Assembly: GCA_031277315.1 (NCBI GenBank)
Contig: JAITMP010000029.1
Location: forward strand, 1 to 49,476
Source of the DNA: Zoogloeaceae bacterium
Lineage (GTDB): Bacteria; Pseudomonadota; Gammaproteobacteria; Burkholderiales; Rhodocyclaceae
Length of the DNA stretch: 49,476 nt
Direction of reading: 5' to 3'
A program made the position numbers and the translations under genes. The notes beneath the pieces were generated by a model. The model did not search any database. It saw nothing but the letters and a program-made list of their open reading frames with translations, and was not told the origin of the DNA. This document shows, piece after piece, positions 25,250 to 33,697 of this stretch; position 1 is the first letter of the stretch; the number at the start of each line of letters is the position of its first letter.

Positions 25250-26733
25250 ATTCCCCGCCGCATTCCCCATTGCTGCGCTCGAAGTTTTTCTGGATTGCCG
25301 TGCTGTATTTCGCCGAGGGCTTTCCGCTCGGCGTGTTCTACGAAATCTTTCCCGTTTATTTCCGCCAGCAGGGCGTCGACCTGCGCAATATCGGCGCGCT
25401 CTCCCTGCTCGGCTTGGCGTGGACGCTGAAATTTCTCTGGGCGCCGGCGGTGGACCGTTTCCGCCATCATCGCCGCTGGATGGCCGCCGCCGATCTCGGC
25501 ATGGGCGCCGTGATGATCGCCTTCGCCGCCGCTACCGGTCTGCCGCATTGGGTATGGGCGGCCATCGCCGTTTTCGCCCTGCTCTCCGCCACCAATGACA
25601 TTGCCATCGACGGCTACACCATCGAGCTGCTGCGCCGCGACGAAATGGGGCGCGGCAACGGCCTGCGCATCGGCTTCTACCGCGCTGGCATGATCGCCTC
25701 GGGCGGCGTGCTGATGGCGTCCGACTGGCTCGGCTGGCCCGGCGCTTTTGCCTGCGCCGCCGCCGTCTTCGTCCTTTGTGCCGGCGCTTGTCTGCTGGCG
25801 CCGCGTGAACCGGCGCGGGCGCATTTGCCATCGCTTGGCCTCGTGGCGGAAATACGCGCTTTTCTGGCGCAGCCGCGCGGGGCGGCGGCGTTGGCGCTGG
25901 TGTGCGCCGGCACGCTTTGGCTGGCCGACGGCGCGCTGGCATTTTCCGCCCAGCGGCCCTGGCTGTGGCCGTCGCTCGCCGTCGCCTGCGCCGCCGCCTA
26001 CGGCCTGCTGCGGCTGATCGGCAAACGGGACGAAAAGCAGAATCAGACGGCGCGGCAAGGCGAGGCGTCAGCGGGCGAAGCGCCGGCGGGCGCGCTTTTC
26101 GGCGCGTTGACCGACATGATGCAGCGCCCCGGCATTTTGCCGGTGCTGGCGTTCGTGCTGATCTTCAAGCTCGGCGACGCCTCGATGGGTTTCATGATCA
26201 AGCCGTTCTGGGTCGACGCCGGTTTTTCCGCCTCCGAAATCGGCCTCGTGTCGGTGAATCTCGGCCTCGCGCTGTCGGTCGCCGGCGGACTGACCGGCGG
26301 CTGGTATGCCGATCGCGCCGGCATCTTCAAGGCGCTGTGGGTGCTTGGTCTGGCGCAGGCGGTATCCAATCTGGCTTACGCGCTGGCTGCCTGGGTGATT
26401 CCGCTCGGCGCCGTGCCGCTGCCCTCGCATCGCGCCTTGATCTACGCCGCCAGCGCGCTCGAATCCTTCACCGGCGGCCTCGGCACGGCGGCTTTTCTCG
26501 CGTTTCTGATGGCCATCGTGCGGCGCGAACACAGCGCCGCCGAATACGCCTTGCTCTCCTCGGTGTTCGCCGCCTCGCGCTCGGTTGCTGGCTGGGCCGG
26601 CGGCCTCGGCGCGCAAGCCATCGGCTACGGGCCGTATTTTCTGCTCACCTTTTTCCTCGCCTTCCCCGCCTATCTGCTGCTGCCCTGGGTGCGCAGGATG
26701 CTCGACGCGCAGGCGTGGCGCGAAGATGGCTGA
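25246..26733 (+). CDS. AmpG-like major facilitator transporter
   Basis: About 495 residues with roughly 12 membrane helices. The N-terminal region FFWIAVLYFAEGFPLGVFYEIFPVYF resembles AmpG and PAT1-like MFS members, followed by LLGLAWTLKFLWAPAVDR and ATNDIAIDGYTIELL. A long hydrophilic loop (about residues 260-285) separates the halves. AmpG imports anhydromuropeptides for peptidoglycan recycling, but the same fold also carries other substrates, so I keep the call general. The TTG at 25246 has GGGGAAAG upstream and overlaps the metW stop. The stop lies in an 11-bp tandem repeat. Confidence 0.85.
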   Translation: MNSPPHSPLLRSKFFWIAVLYFAEGFPLGVFYEIFPVYFRQQGVDLRNIGALSLLGLAWTLKFLWAPAVDRFRHHRRWMAAADLGMGAVMIAFAAATGLPHWVWAAIAVFALLSATNDIAIDGYTIELLRRDEMGRGNGLRIGFYRAGMIASGGVLMASDWLGWPGAFACAAAVFVLCAGACLLAPREPARAHLPSLGLVAEIRAFLAQPRGAAALALVCAGTLWLADGALAFSAQRPWLWPSLAVACAAAYGLLRLIGKRDEKQNQTARQGEASAGEAPAGALFGALTDMMQRPGILPVLAFVLIFKLGDASMGFMIKPFWVDAGFSASEIGLVSVNLGLALSVAGGLTGGWYADRAGIFKALWVLGLAQAVSNLAYALAAWVIPLGAVPLPSHRALIYAASALESFTGGLGTAAFLAFLMAIVRREHSAAEYALLSSVFAASRSVAGWAGGLGAQAIGYGPYFLLTFFLAFPAYLLLPWVRRMLDAQAWREDG

Positions 26734-26757
26734 GGGATGGCTAAGGGATGGCTGAGC
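26725..26757. repeat. 11-bp tandem repeat giving stop codons in all three frames
   Basis: GATGGCTGAGG, GATGGCTAAGG and GATGGCTGAGC follow each other directly. The MFS stop is the TGA at 26731. The equivalent TAA at 26742 and TGA at 26753 fall in the other two reading frames, because the unit length is 11. The result is a three-frame translational stop. Confidence 0.9.
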
Positions 26758-26849
26758 GCCGCCGCCCGGCCGTTTGTTCCGGGCAAGGCTCGTGTAAGAT
26801 GCCGCATGGTTTTTGAAATGCATCCTTCTTTCTCGCGCCGCGTGGCGTC

Positions 26850-27896
26850 ATGACGCGCCCCCATCCGCTGCCCGACCGGCATGCGCTGGAACAACTGGCG
26901 CGTGACGGCGTGCTGACGGGCGAAGGGCTGGACATCGCCCTGCGCCGCCTCGGTTATTTGCCGGATGCCGCCGCCTGGCGGCGCTTCGGCAATCTCGCCC
27001 TGCTGGCGGCGGGCAGCTTGCTGCTGCTGGCCGGTATCGTGTTCTTCTTCGCGTTCAATTGGGACGTTCTGCACCGCTTCGCCAAAATCGGGCTGATCGC
27101 CGCGCCGCTGATCGCCGCCACCGCGCTTGCCGCGCATTTCGCCGGACAACATCGTTTTCGCGCCAGTCTGGCCTGGCTTGGCGCGGCGGTCGTGTTGACC
27201 GGCGTGCTGCTGGCGGTGATGGGACAGATTTACCAGACCGGCGCCGACAGCGAACTGCTGTTCGCCGGCTGGGCTGCGCTGACCCTGCCTTGGGTGCTGG
27301 CGGGCCGCGCGCCCTGGCTGTGGCTGTTCTGGCTGCTGCTGGTGAATGTGGCGCTGGGTCTGTTCATATCCGGACGGTTCGGCATCTGGATGCTGTTGGG
27401 CGGCTTGTCCGACGGCCTGCTCTGGCTGCCGCTGCTTCTCAACGCCGCCGCGCTCTGCGTCTGGGAAATGCGCTGGCCGCGCCTTGGCTGGATGCGCGCA
27501 TCTTACGCGCCGCGCATCATCGGGCTGCTGGCCGCGCTGTGCGCCACGACACTGGGCGTGACTTGGTGCCTGCAAGAGTATGGCCGGATCGAGTGGCGGG
27601 TGATGCGCTACACGCCGCTGATCTATTTCGCCTGGCTGGGCGCGACGCTGTGGTTTTATCGCTGCCGCCGCCACGACATCGTGCCGCTGGCTGTCGCCGC
27701 GCTCTCGTTCATCATCGTTGTCACCAGCGAACTTGTTCACTGGTTGTTTGATTTGAGGGGCGAGTGGGCATTTCATTTACTTCTCACCGGCCTGGCGGTG
27801 GCCGCGATGACGGCCGCTGCCGCCGTCTGGCTGCGGCGCACGGCGCAAGCTTGGGAAGCGGAAGCGATCAACACGACATGGGCGCGCGACGCATGA
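26850..27896 (+). CDS. DUF2157 domain membrane protein
   Basis: A 348-residue protein. A short cytoplasmic N-terminal region, LEQLARDGVLTGEGLDIALRRLGYLPD, precedes about 9-10 membrane helices starting NLALLAAGSLLLLAGIVFFFAFNWD, the hallmark of DUF2157. The motif GQIYQTGADSELLFAGWAALTLPW recurs in the family. The function is unknown. It is the first gene of a three-gene operon with a DUF4401 protein and a GDYXXLXY-domain protein, a conserved association across proteobacteria. It overlaps the next gene by 4 bases. Confidence 0.88.
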   Translation: MTRPHPLPDRHALEQLARDGVLTGEGLDIALRRLGYLPDAAAWRRFGNLALLAAGSLLLLAGIVFFFAFNWDVLHRFAKIGLIAAPLIAATALAAHFAGQHRFRASLAWLGAAVVLTGVLLAVMGQIYQTGADSELLFAGWAALTLPWVLAGRAPWLWLFWLLLVNVALGLFISGRFGIWMLLGGLSDGLLWLPLLLNAAALCVWEMRWPRLGWMRASYAPRIIGLLAALCATTLGVTWCLQEYGRIEWRVMRYTPLIYFAWLGATLWFYRCRRHDIVPLAVAALSFIIVVTSELVHWLFDLRGEWAFHLLLTGLAVAAMTAAAAVWLRRTAQAWEAEAINTTWARDA

Positions 27897-28975
27897 TGTT
27901 CCATACCGATCCCATTGATCGCAACGCGCTGGCCGCCGCCCTGGCGGAAAAGCTGCATGCCGCCGGCCATCTGCGCGTTCCCGCCTGGCCGCCGCCGGCG
28001 GTTAAAGACGCGCCCGTGTCGCGCTGGATTCTCGCCTTGCAGGTCGTCGGCGGCTGGCTGGCGGCGCTTTTCCTGCTGGGGTTTCTCGGCACCAGCGCGA
28101 TGCTGGCGTTGCGCAGCGCGACCGGCTGGATCATCGTCGGGCTGCTGCTGAGCGCCGGCCCCGCGCCGTTCCTGATGCGCACCGAAAACACCGTGCTGCG
28201 CCAGTTTCTGTTCGTCGCCGCCTTGGCCGGGCAGGGCGCGCTGTTCTGGGGCGTCAGCAGGCTCTCGGACCACGGCGTGCTTTTCGACGGCATGGCTTTT
28301 TTCCTGCTGGCGCTCTACGAAGCCGTCTTGCTGGTATGGGTGGCGTGGATGCCGCACCGGTTGGTGGCGGCGCTGGCCGGCTGCGGCGCATTCGCGGGCA
28401 GCTTGGTGATGGCATTCCCGGATGTGTTTTTACTCCTGGGCGGTGACTGGTGGGCCGGTGTTTACTGGCTCGCCGCCGGTCTGCTCTGGCTGCGGGAACC
28501 GCGCTGGCGGGCGTCGCGCCATGCCGATGCGATGACCGCGCTGGCCTGGGCGCTCACTTTGCATAGCCTTGTGTATGCTTTGTCTCGATCTTTTGCGTAT
28601 TTCGTGATGAAGGACATCGGCTTCTCCTTCACTCTGTTTCTGCTGCCGGCGGGCAGCGCCGCGCTCGCCGTGCTGCTGGCGCGCTCCTTGCCGCGCGACG
28701 GGCGCAATCTGGCCGCCGTCGCGCTGCTGCTCGTCGCGCTGGCGCTGACATGGCAAGCGCCGGTGGTCGGCATGGGCGGCGTGGCGCTGGCGCTCGGCTT
28801 CGCGCGCGGGCGGCTCGCTCTGATGTGGATCGGCGGCGCGGTGTTGGTCTACGGCGTCAGCCGCTTCTACTACGATCTGCAATTGCCGCTGCTGGACAAA
28901 TCCGGGCTGATGGCGTTGGGCGGCGGCTTGCTGTTGGCGGTGCGCGCCCTGTTCGGACGGGAGGAAAGGGGATGA
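27893..28975 (+). CDS. DUF4401 domain membrane protein
   Basis: A 360-residue polytopic membrane protein, with 10 or so hydrophobic helices after a 40-residue soluble start. It contains VSRWILALQVVGGWLAALFLLGFLG and a C-terminal VYGVSRFYYDLQLPLLDKSGLMALGGGLLL, which I associate with DUF4401. The function is unknown, and it is always found next to DUF2157 proteins in such operons. I chose the ATG at 27893 (ATGATG) because it overlaps the preceding stop and removes an unconserved extension. The next gene starts at its stop codon. Confidence 0.88.
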   Translation: MMFHTDPIDRNALAAALAEKLHAAGHLRVPAWPPPAVKDAPVSRWILALQVVGGWLAALFLLGFLGTSAMLALRSATGWIIVGLLLSAGPAPFLMRTENTVLRQFLFVAALAGQGALFWGVSRLSDHGVLFDGMAFFLLALYEAVLLVWVAWMPHRLVAALAGCGAFAGSLVMAFPDVFLLLGGDWWAGVYWLAAGLLWLREPRWRASRHADAMTALAWALTLHSLVYALSRSFAYFVMKDIGFSFTLFLLPAGSAALAVLLARSLPRDGRNLAAVALLLVALALTWQAPVVGMGGVALALGFARGRLALMWIGGAVLVYGVSRFYYDLQLPLLDKSGLMALGGGLLLAVRALFGREERG

Positions 28976-29490
28976 CGCACAGCCGGCGAGCCCTGATCTG
29001 GGCCGGTCTGGCGCTGACGCTGATCGCCGCCGGCTGGGGCGTGTGGAGCAACGAGCGCATTCTCGCCGATGGCCGCGTGGTGCTGCTCGAACTCGCGCCT
29101 GTCGATCCGCGCTCGCTGATGCAGGGCGACTACATGGCGCTGAATTACGCGCTCGCCAACGATCTGCGGCGCGAACAGCCGGAGCAGGATATGCGTGATG
29201 CGCGCGCCGACGGCTACGCCATCGTGCGTCTCGACGAGCGGCGGCTGGCGAAGCTGGCGCGCGCGCAGCCTGAAGCGCAGCCGCTGGGCGCGGACGAAAT
29301 CGCCATCCGCTACCGCGTGCGCAACGGCCAGTTGCGCATCGCCACCAACGCTTTTTTCTTTCAGGAAGGGCGTGAACCGGAATTCAGCACGGCCCGCTAC
29401 GGCGAATTCCGCGTCAGCGACAGCGGCGAACCGCGCCTGACCGCGCTGCTCGACGCCAACTTTGCGCGGCTGGGCAACAACCGCTACTGA
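28972..29490 (+). CDS. GDYXXLXY domain protein
   Basis: A 172-residue protein with one N-terminal membrane anchor (ALIWAGLALTLIAAGWGVW) and a periplasmic domain. GDYMALNY around residue 44 is the defining GDYxxLxY motif. It is followed by YAIVRLDERR and a C-terminal RYGEFRV. It completes the DUF2157-DUF4401-GDYXXLXY set; the proteins probably form a membrane complex of unknown role. The ATG at 28972 overlaps the upstream stop by 4 bases and has GGAGGAAAGGG before it. Confidence 0.9.
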   Translation: MTHSRRALIWAGLALTLIAAGWGVWSNERILADGRVVLLELAPVDPRSLMQGDYMALNYALANDLRREQPEQDMRDARADGYAIVRLDERRLAKLARAQPEAQPLGADEIAIRYRVRNGQLRIATNAFFFQEGREPEFSTARYGEFRVSDSGEPRLTALLDANFARLGNNRY

Positions 29491-29492
29491 AA

Positions 29493-29813
29493 TTACGACC
29501 GGGATTCCGGCGCGGGTTTCAAATCCACCGCGCCGCGCAGCTTGCGCCAGGTTTGCCAAGCGAGGAAGCCGCGTTTCGCCCAGCGGGAAAAACTGCGTGG
29601 CCGGGCGACGAGCAGCGCGACGGCGATACCGGCCAGCCATGCCGGATGCGTCTTGGCCCACTTCCAGCCTGAATTCCAGCCCGAACGGATTTTTTCCACG
29701 GCGTTGAAAGCCGGCGCGGCCGATTCGAGCGCATGCAGAATCATCACGCGCTGCGCCGCCGCCCGCAGTTGCAGGCGTTGTTTCTTGAGCGCCAGTTCAA
29801 CGTTTTTCGACAT
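29493..29813 (-). CDS. YqjK-like protein
   Basis: A 106-residue protein. The charged N-terminus MSKNVELALKKQRLQLRAAAQR is followed by one membrane segment near AWLAGIAVALLVARP. The C-terminal RWAKRGFLAWQTWRKLRG corresponds to the most recognisable part of E. coli YqjK. It is the last gene of a minus-strand trio with YqjE- and YqjD-like proteins, as in the E. coli yqjCDEK cluster, and overlaps the preceding gene by 17 bases. The function is unknown; the cluster is linked to stress and the cell envelope. Confidence 0.75.
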   Translation of the reverse strand: MSKNVELALKKQRLQLRAAAQRVMILHALESAAPAFNAVEKIRSGWNSGWKWAKTHPAWLAGIAVALLVARPRSFSRWAKRGFLAWQTWRKLRGAVDLKPAPESRS

Positions 29814-30213
29814 GCTTTTTGTCGTCATGGCCGTCCGCTTGCAGCATGTCGCGGTCTTGCGCCAGTTCCGCGATGCTGGCGGCGAACAAGCGCGAGCCTT
29901 GCCGTCCGGCGCGGACGGCGGCCAGCGCCGCGAGGATGCCGATGACGAGAAACACGGCGGTGAATACGCCCAGCGCCAGCAGGCGCTGGCTGTCCCACAG
30001 CAGGACGGTCAGGAACAGCGCCAGCAGAATGACGCCGAAGCCGAGAAAGAAAAAAGCGGCGGCGGCGTAGCCGAGCAGCAGGCCGAGGCGGAGCTTTTCT
30101 TCCTGCAGCTCGGTGACGAGCAGTTCCAGCCGGGTTTGCAGAATGCCGACGACGCGGGCGGCGTGGCCGCGCAAACGCGCGCCGAGACTGCCCGGTTCCG
30201 ATGCCGGCGCCAT
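29797..30213 (-). CDS. phage holin family membrane protein (YqjE/DUF1469-like)
   Basis: A 138-residue protein with two adjacent membrane helices (LGLLLGYAAAAFFFLGFGVILLALFL and LLALGVFTAVFLVIGILAAL), flanked by charged ends. ARVVGILQTRLELLVTELQEEKLR upstream is typical of DUF1469/YqjE. It is named holin superfamily only by structural resemblance; there is no phage context. I chose the ATG at 30213, where conserved sequence begins. It sits between the YqjD-like and YqjK-like genes. Confidence 0.8.
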   Translation of the reverse strand: MAPASEPGSLGARLRGHAARVVGILQTRLELLVTELQEEKLRLGLLLGYAAAAFFFLGFGVILLALFLTVLLWDSQRLLALGVFTAVFLVIGILAALAAVRAGRQGSRLFAASIAELAQDRDMLQADGHDDKKHVEKR

Positions 30214-30226
30214 GCTGCGGCAACCG

Positions 30227-30538
30227 TCAGCGGCGGCCGATGAGCAGGCCGACGAAGAAGCCGATGCCGGCGGCGATGCCGACCGAGCGCCACGGATTGT
30301 CGTGGACGTAATCATCGGTGGCGCGCGCGACCTGCTTGGTGCGCTCGACCATGGCGGCTTGCGCGTCGGCCAGATTCTCGCGCGCGCTGGCGAGGCGGTC
30401 TTGCAGCTTGGCGCGCAGATCGGCCATTTTCTCGCCCGCCTGACCGGCGGTGGCCTTGAGAATTTCCTCGGCGTCGGTGACGACGACTTTCAGATCGGAG
30501 ATGAGTTTTTGCTTGTTGACTTCGGTCATTTCGGACAT
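30227..30538 (-). CDS. ElaB/YqjD/DUF883 family ribosome-associated membrane-anchored protein
   Basis: A 103-residue protein, mostly amphipathic helix (VVVTDAEEILKATAGQAGEKMADLR...), ending in a tail anchor DNPWRSVGIAAGIGFFVGLLIGRR, diagnostic of ElaB/YqjD. In E. coli YqjD binds stationary-phase ribosomes and anchors them to the inner membrane. The ATG at 30538 begins MSEMTEVNKQKL. It is the first gene of the trio. Upstream lies the xthA stop and a 10-bp repeat array. Confidence 0.9.
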   Translation of the reverse strand: MSEMTEVNKQKLISDLKVVVTDAEEILKATAGQAGEKMADLRAKLQDRLASARENLADAQAAMVERTKQVARATDDYVHDNPWRSVGIAAGIGFFVGLLIGRR

Positions 30539-30624
30539 GGTCTTGCTCTCGGCATAAATGACAAAAAAATGATGGCTGGAACGCCGTTTCAAGGCTACCG
30601 ATTTTTACCGCCGATGGCAAATAC

Positions 30625-30674
30625 GCAGTGTGGCGCAGTGTGGCGCGGTGTGGCGCGGCGTGATGCGGCGCGGC
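30625..30674. repeat. 10-bp tandem repeat, five units, just after xthA
   Basis: GCAGTGTGGC occurs twice exactly, then GCGGTGTGGC and two more degenerate units. The array ends six bases before the xthA stop (30680-30682). It fills most of the gap between xthA and the DUF883 gene. Confidence 0.85.
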
Positions 30675-30679
30675 GCAGA

Positions 30680-31477
30680 TCAGCCGATGTCGTATTCGTA
30701 GTCGATGGTCAGCGGGGCGTGATCGGAAAACCAGCTTGCCTTGTAGACCGCCGCCCGGCGTGCGGCGGCGGCCAGACCGGGCGTGGCGACGTGGTAGTCG
30801 ATGCGCCAGCCGACGTTTTTGGCGCGCGCCTGCCCCCGGTTTGACCACCAGGTGTAAGCCTCGCCCGTGGCGTCGGGATGCAGGCGCCGATACACATCGA
30901 CAAAGCCGAGCGGGCCGAACAGCGCGCTCATCCAGTCGCGTTCCTCCGGCAGGAAGCCGGAATTTTTCAGATTGCCTTTCCAGTTCTTGAGGTCGATTTC
31001 CTTGTGGGCGATGTTCCAGTCGCCGCACAGCAGGATTTCCCGCCCTGAGCGCCTCAGTTGTTCAAGATGCGGCTGGAATTGCGCCAGAAAGCGGAACTTG
31101 GCCGCCTGCCGCTCCGGCGAGGAGGAGCCGGAAGGCAGATACGCCGAAATGACGGACAGCTTGCCGAACACGGCTTCGATATACCGCCCCTCGGCGTCGA
31201 ACTCGGGTGAGCCGAATCCTTCGATGATCCGCTCCGGCGGATGCCGAGTGTACAGCCCGACGCCGCTGTAGCCTTTCTTTTCCGCGTAGTGGAAATGGCC
31301 GGCGTAGTGGCCGAAATCGCCGCCGGGGGCGAGCAGTTCGGGGCGCATGTCGGCGGCCTGGGCCTTGAGTTCCTGCAGGCAAACGATGTCGGCCCGCTGT
31401 TCATGCAGCCAGTCGAAAAAGCCCTTGCGGGCCGCCGAGCGGATGCCGTTCAGATTCAGGGTTATGATACGCAGCAT
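30680..31477 (-). CDS. xthA: exodeoxyribonuclease III
   Basis: An AP endonuclease and 3'-5' exonuclease of base-excision repair. The 265-residue protein contains ITLNLNGIR (Asn8), CLQELK (metal ligand Glu36), VISAYLP, LLCGDWNIAH (catalytic Asp/Asn), GWRIDYH and the terminal SDHAPLTIDY histidine. All active-site elements of the exonuclease-endonuclease-phosphatase fold are present. It is divergent from pyrE, with 26 bases between the two starts. It is followed directly by a 10-bp repeat array. Confidence 0.96.
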   Translation of the reverse strand: MLRIITLNLNGIRSAARKGFFDWLHEQRADIVCLQELKAQAADMRPELLAPGGDFGHYAGHFHYAEKKGYSGVGLYTRHPPERIIEGFGSPEFDAEGRYIEAVFGKLSVISAYLPSGSSSPERQAAKFRFLAQFQPHLEQLRRSGREILLCGDWNIAHKEIDLKNWKGNLKNSGFLPEERDWMSALFGPLGFVDVYRRLHPDATGEAYTWWSNRGQARAKNVGWRIDYHVATPGLAAAARRAAVYKASWFSDHAPLTIDYEYDIG

Positions 31478-31503
31478 TGGAGCGATTCGTGGAGACGGTC
31501 TGA

Positions 31504-32157
31504 ATGGGGAACATGGATTGTAGCGGCGAGTTCATTGCTTTTGCGGTCGACACCGGCGTGCTGCGTTTCGGCGAATTCACAACCAAGGCCGGACGCCCGT
31601 CGCCTTATTTCTTCAATGCCGGTTTGTTCAACGACGGCGCGTCGCTCGACCGCCTGACCGATTTCTACGCCCGCGCCATTCTCGCCGCCGCCCCGCCCCA
31701 CGACATGCTGTTCGGGCCGGCCTATAAAGGCATTCCGCTGGCGGCCGGCACCGCCATCGCGCTGGCGCGCAAGGGGCACAATCTGCCCTACGGCTTCAAC
31801 CGGAAGGAAGCCAAGGATCACGGCGAAGGCGGCAGCCTGATCGGCGCGCCGCTCGTTGGCCGCGTGCTCATCATCGACGACGTGATTTCCGCCGGCACCT
31901 CGGTGCGCGAATCGGTGGCGCTGATCCGCGACGCCGGCGCGACGCCGGCCGGCGTGGTCATCGCGCTGGACCGCATGGAGCGCGGTCAGGGCGCGCTCTC
32001 CGCCGTGCAGGAAGTGGGGCAGAATTACGGCATTCCAGTGGTGGCGGTGGCGACGCTGGACGATCTGCTCGCCTATCTCGACGATCGTCCTGAACTGGCG
32101 CAAAATCTGCGCGCCGTTTTGCAATACCGACAACGCTATGGAATACAGACATCATGA
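31504..32157 (+). CDS. pyrE: orotate phosphoribosyltransferase
   Basis: Converts orotate and PRPP to orotidine 5'-phosphate in pyrimidine synthesis. The 217-residue protein has [46 protein letters not shown] (flexible catalytic loop) and the PRPP-binding [17 protein letters not shown]. The start could be at 31504 or at the ATG three codons later. Its stop overlaps the start of a secreted-protein gene in an ATGA junction. The divergent xthA shares the short promoter region. Confidence 0.96.
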   Translation: MGNMDCSGEFIAFAVDTGVLRFGEFTTKAGRPSPYFFNAGLFNDGASLDRLTDFYARAILAAAPPHDMLFGPAYKGIPLAAGTAIALARKGHNLPYGFNRKEAKDHGEGGSLIGAPLVGRVLIIDDVISAGTSVRESVALIRDAGATPAGVVIALDRMERGQGALSAVQEVGQNYGIPVVAVATLDDLLAYLDDRPELAQNLRAVLQYRQRYGIQTS

Positions 32158-32888
32158 TTCGATTCGCTCCGGCTTTCATTCTTTCCCCGATTCTTTCTTC
32201 AATCATTATTTTTGCCGTGGCGCTGCCGGCGCCGGCCGAGGCGCAGCAGCGGAAGGGCGGCGCGCAGGGCAGCCCGCAAGGGCGCGTCACCTACTGCTGC
32301 ACCGGCGACAACGGCAAGAAGATCTGTTCCGACGTGCTGCCGCAAGAGTGCTACAACCGCGCCTACCGGGAAGTTGATTCCCGCGGCCTCACGATCCGGG
32401 AATTCCCCGCCCCGCCCACGCCGGAAGAACGCGCGGCGCGCGCGGCGGAGGAGAAACAGGCCGCAGAAACGGAAACCAGACGGAAGGAGCAAGCCCGCAA
32501 GGATCGCGCCCTGCTCGACACATACGCCAGCGAGCAGGACATCGACGACGCCCGCGACCGCGCCACCGCCGGCGCGCAGAAGCGCATACAAGCGGCGCGG
32601 GACAAGCATGCCGTCCTGATGAAACGGAAAACCCAGCTTGACGCCGAGGCGGCGCCGCACAAGGGCAAACCGCTGCCGCCGGAACTGGATTCGCAGATAC
32701 GCGCCAACCGGGTCGATCTGAAAACGGAGCAGGCCACCATCGACGGCGGGCAAAGCGAGATCGAGCAAATCAAGGCCCGCTACGACGATGAAAAACGGCG
32801 CTACCGGGAAGCCTCCAACAGACCGCCCGCGCAAAGCGGCGGCGCGTCATCCGGGGACGGGAATACGGCAGCGCCCAGGTCGCGTTAG
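32154..32888 (+). CDS. secreted coiled-coil protein, DUF4124-like N-terminus
   Basis: A 244-residue precursor with a signal peptide ([24 protein letters not shown]). A small cysteine module, [20 protein letters not shown], then [11 protein letters not shown], resembles DUF4124-like exported domains. The rest is a charged Lys/Arg/Glu/Ala helix, with [11 protein letters not shown] near the end. Role unknown. It overlaps pyrE by 4 bases. It resembles in layout, though not clearly in sequence, the coiled-coil protein at 15462-16163. Confidence 0.75.
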   Translation: MIRFAPAFILSPILSSIIIFAVALPAPAEAQQRKGGAQGSPQGRVTYCCTGDNGKKICSDVLPQECYNRAYREVDSRGLTIREFPAPPTPEERAARAAEEKQAAETETRRKEQARKDRALLDTYASEQDIDDARDRATAGAQKRIQAARDKHAVLMKRKTQLDAEAAPHKGKPLPPELDSQIRANRVDLKTEQATIDGGQSEIEQIKARYDDEKRRYREASNRPPAQSGGASSGDGNTAAPRSR

Positions 32889-32910
32889 GCCCATTAAACG
32901 AGATCCAAAG

Positions 32911-33600
32911 ATGCAATCATTCAACTGGAAATGCCCTTATTGCAACCACGCTGCAACCATTACAGAGTCAAACTTTATCTCAAATAAGTTTTTCTTTAAT
33001 CACGACAATAAAGATGGCCTTCTCGGGATTAATACGCGTGTAATTATCTGCCCGAATAGTGAATGTAAGGAGTACTCGGTAACTTCCTCCTTGCACAAGG
33101 CACAGAACACTAGTTGCGGACCTTGCTTACAAGGGGCGCCTATTTTCCGCTGGGCGCTTCGCCCTCAATCTCAAGCAAAGCCATTCCCAAGCTATATCCC
33201 TCAACCTATACTCGACGATTACAAAGAGGCATGCTTAATCAAAGACCTTAGCCCCAAAGCCTCCGCTACGCTTTCAAGGCGCTGTCTACAAGGGATCATC
33301 CGCGACTATTGGAGTATCTCAAAGAATCGTCTTGTTGATGAGATTAACGAGCTAAAAGGGAAAATTGATGCTACAACATGGGATGCCATAGATGCTGTAA
33401 GAAGTATTGGAAATATTGGTGCCCATATGGAAAAAGATATAAACCTCGTTATTGACGTTGAGCCCGAGGAAGCGGAGCTTCTCATCGGTCTTATCGAAAT
33501 ACTCCTAAAAGATTGGTATGTTGCTCGAAACGCGAGGAAACAGCATCTTGCGAGTATCGTAAGCGTTGCTCAAGCAAAAAAAGAGGCTGGAGTGCCATAA
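32911..33600 (+). CDS. DUF4145 domain protein with N-terminal zinc ribbon
   Basis: A 229-residue protein. The N-terminus has paired cysteines (Cys8-x2-Cys11 in WKCPYCNH and Cys47-x4-Cys52 in ICPNSECKE) that look like a zinc ribbon. The C-terminal half reads LSPKASATLSRRCLQGIIRDYW, then AVRSIGNIGAHME, which is the DUF4145 pattern. DUF4145 is found alone and fused to restriction or defence proteins; the function is unknown. The gene is markedly AT-richer, with AT-ending codons, than everything around it, so it was probably acquired by transfer. The ATG at 32911 follows GAGATCCAAAG. A strong terminator lies downstream. Confidence 0.85.
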   Translation: MQSFNWKCPYCNHAATITESNFISNKFFFNHDNKDGLLGINTRVIICPNSECKEYSVTSSLHKAQNTSCGPCLQGAPIFRWALRPQSQAKPFPSYIPQPILDDYKEACLIKDLSPKASATLSRRCLQGIIRDYWSISKNRLVDEINELKGKIDATTWDAIDAVRSIGNIGAHMEKDINLVIDVEPEEAELLIGLIEILLKDWYVARNARKQHLASIVSVAQAKKEAGVP

Positions 33601-33664
33601 ATCATTCAACCCGGACACGCTAAAACGTGCCGGTCAATCCAGGCGTTGATGCGCTGAATCAAAA

Positions 33665-33697
33665 AACCGGGCCGGTCTTGCTCAAGCCGGCCCGGTT
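33665..33697. terminator. bidirectional intrinsic terminator between DUF4145 and gatB
   Basis: AACCGGGCCGG (33665-33675) and CCGGCCCGGTT (33687-33697) form a perfect 11-base stem with an 11-base loop. An A-run sits on the left and T-rich sequence on the right, so it works on both strands. The gatB stop codon (33682-33684) is inside the loop, and one stem arm encodes the last gatB residues. Confidence 0.85.

Noticed and set aside
29797-30213. Holin-like gene as evidence of a prophage
   Set aside because: It belongs to the YqjE-like group within a YqjD-YqjE-YqjK set and no other phage gene is nearby.
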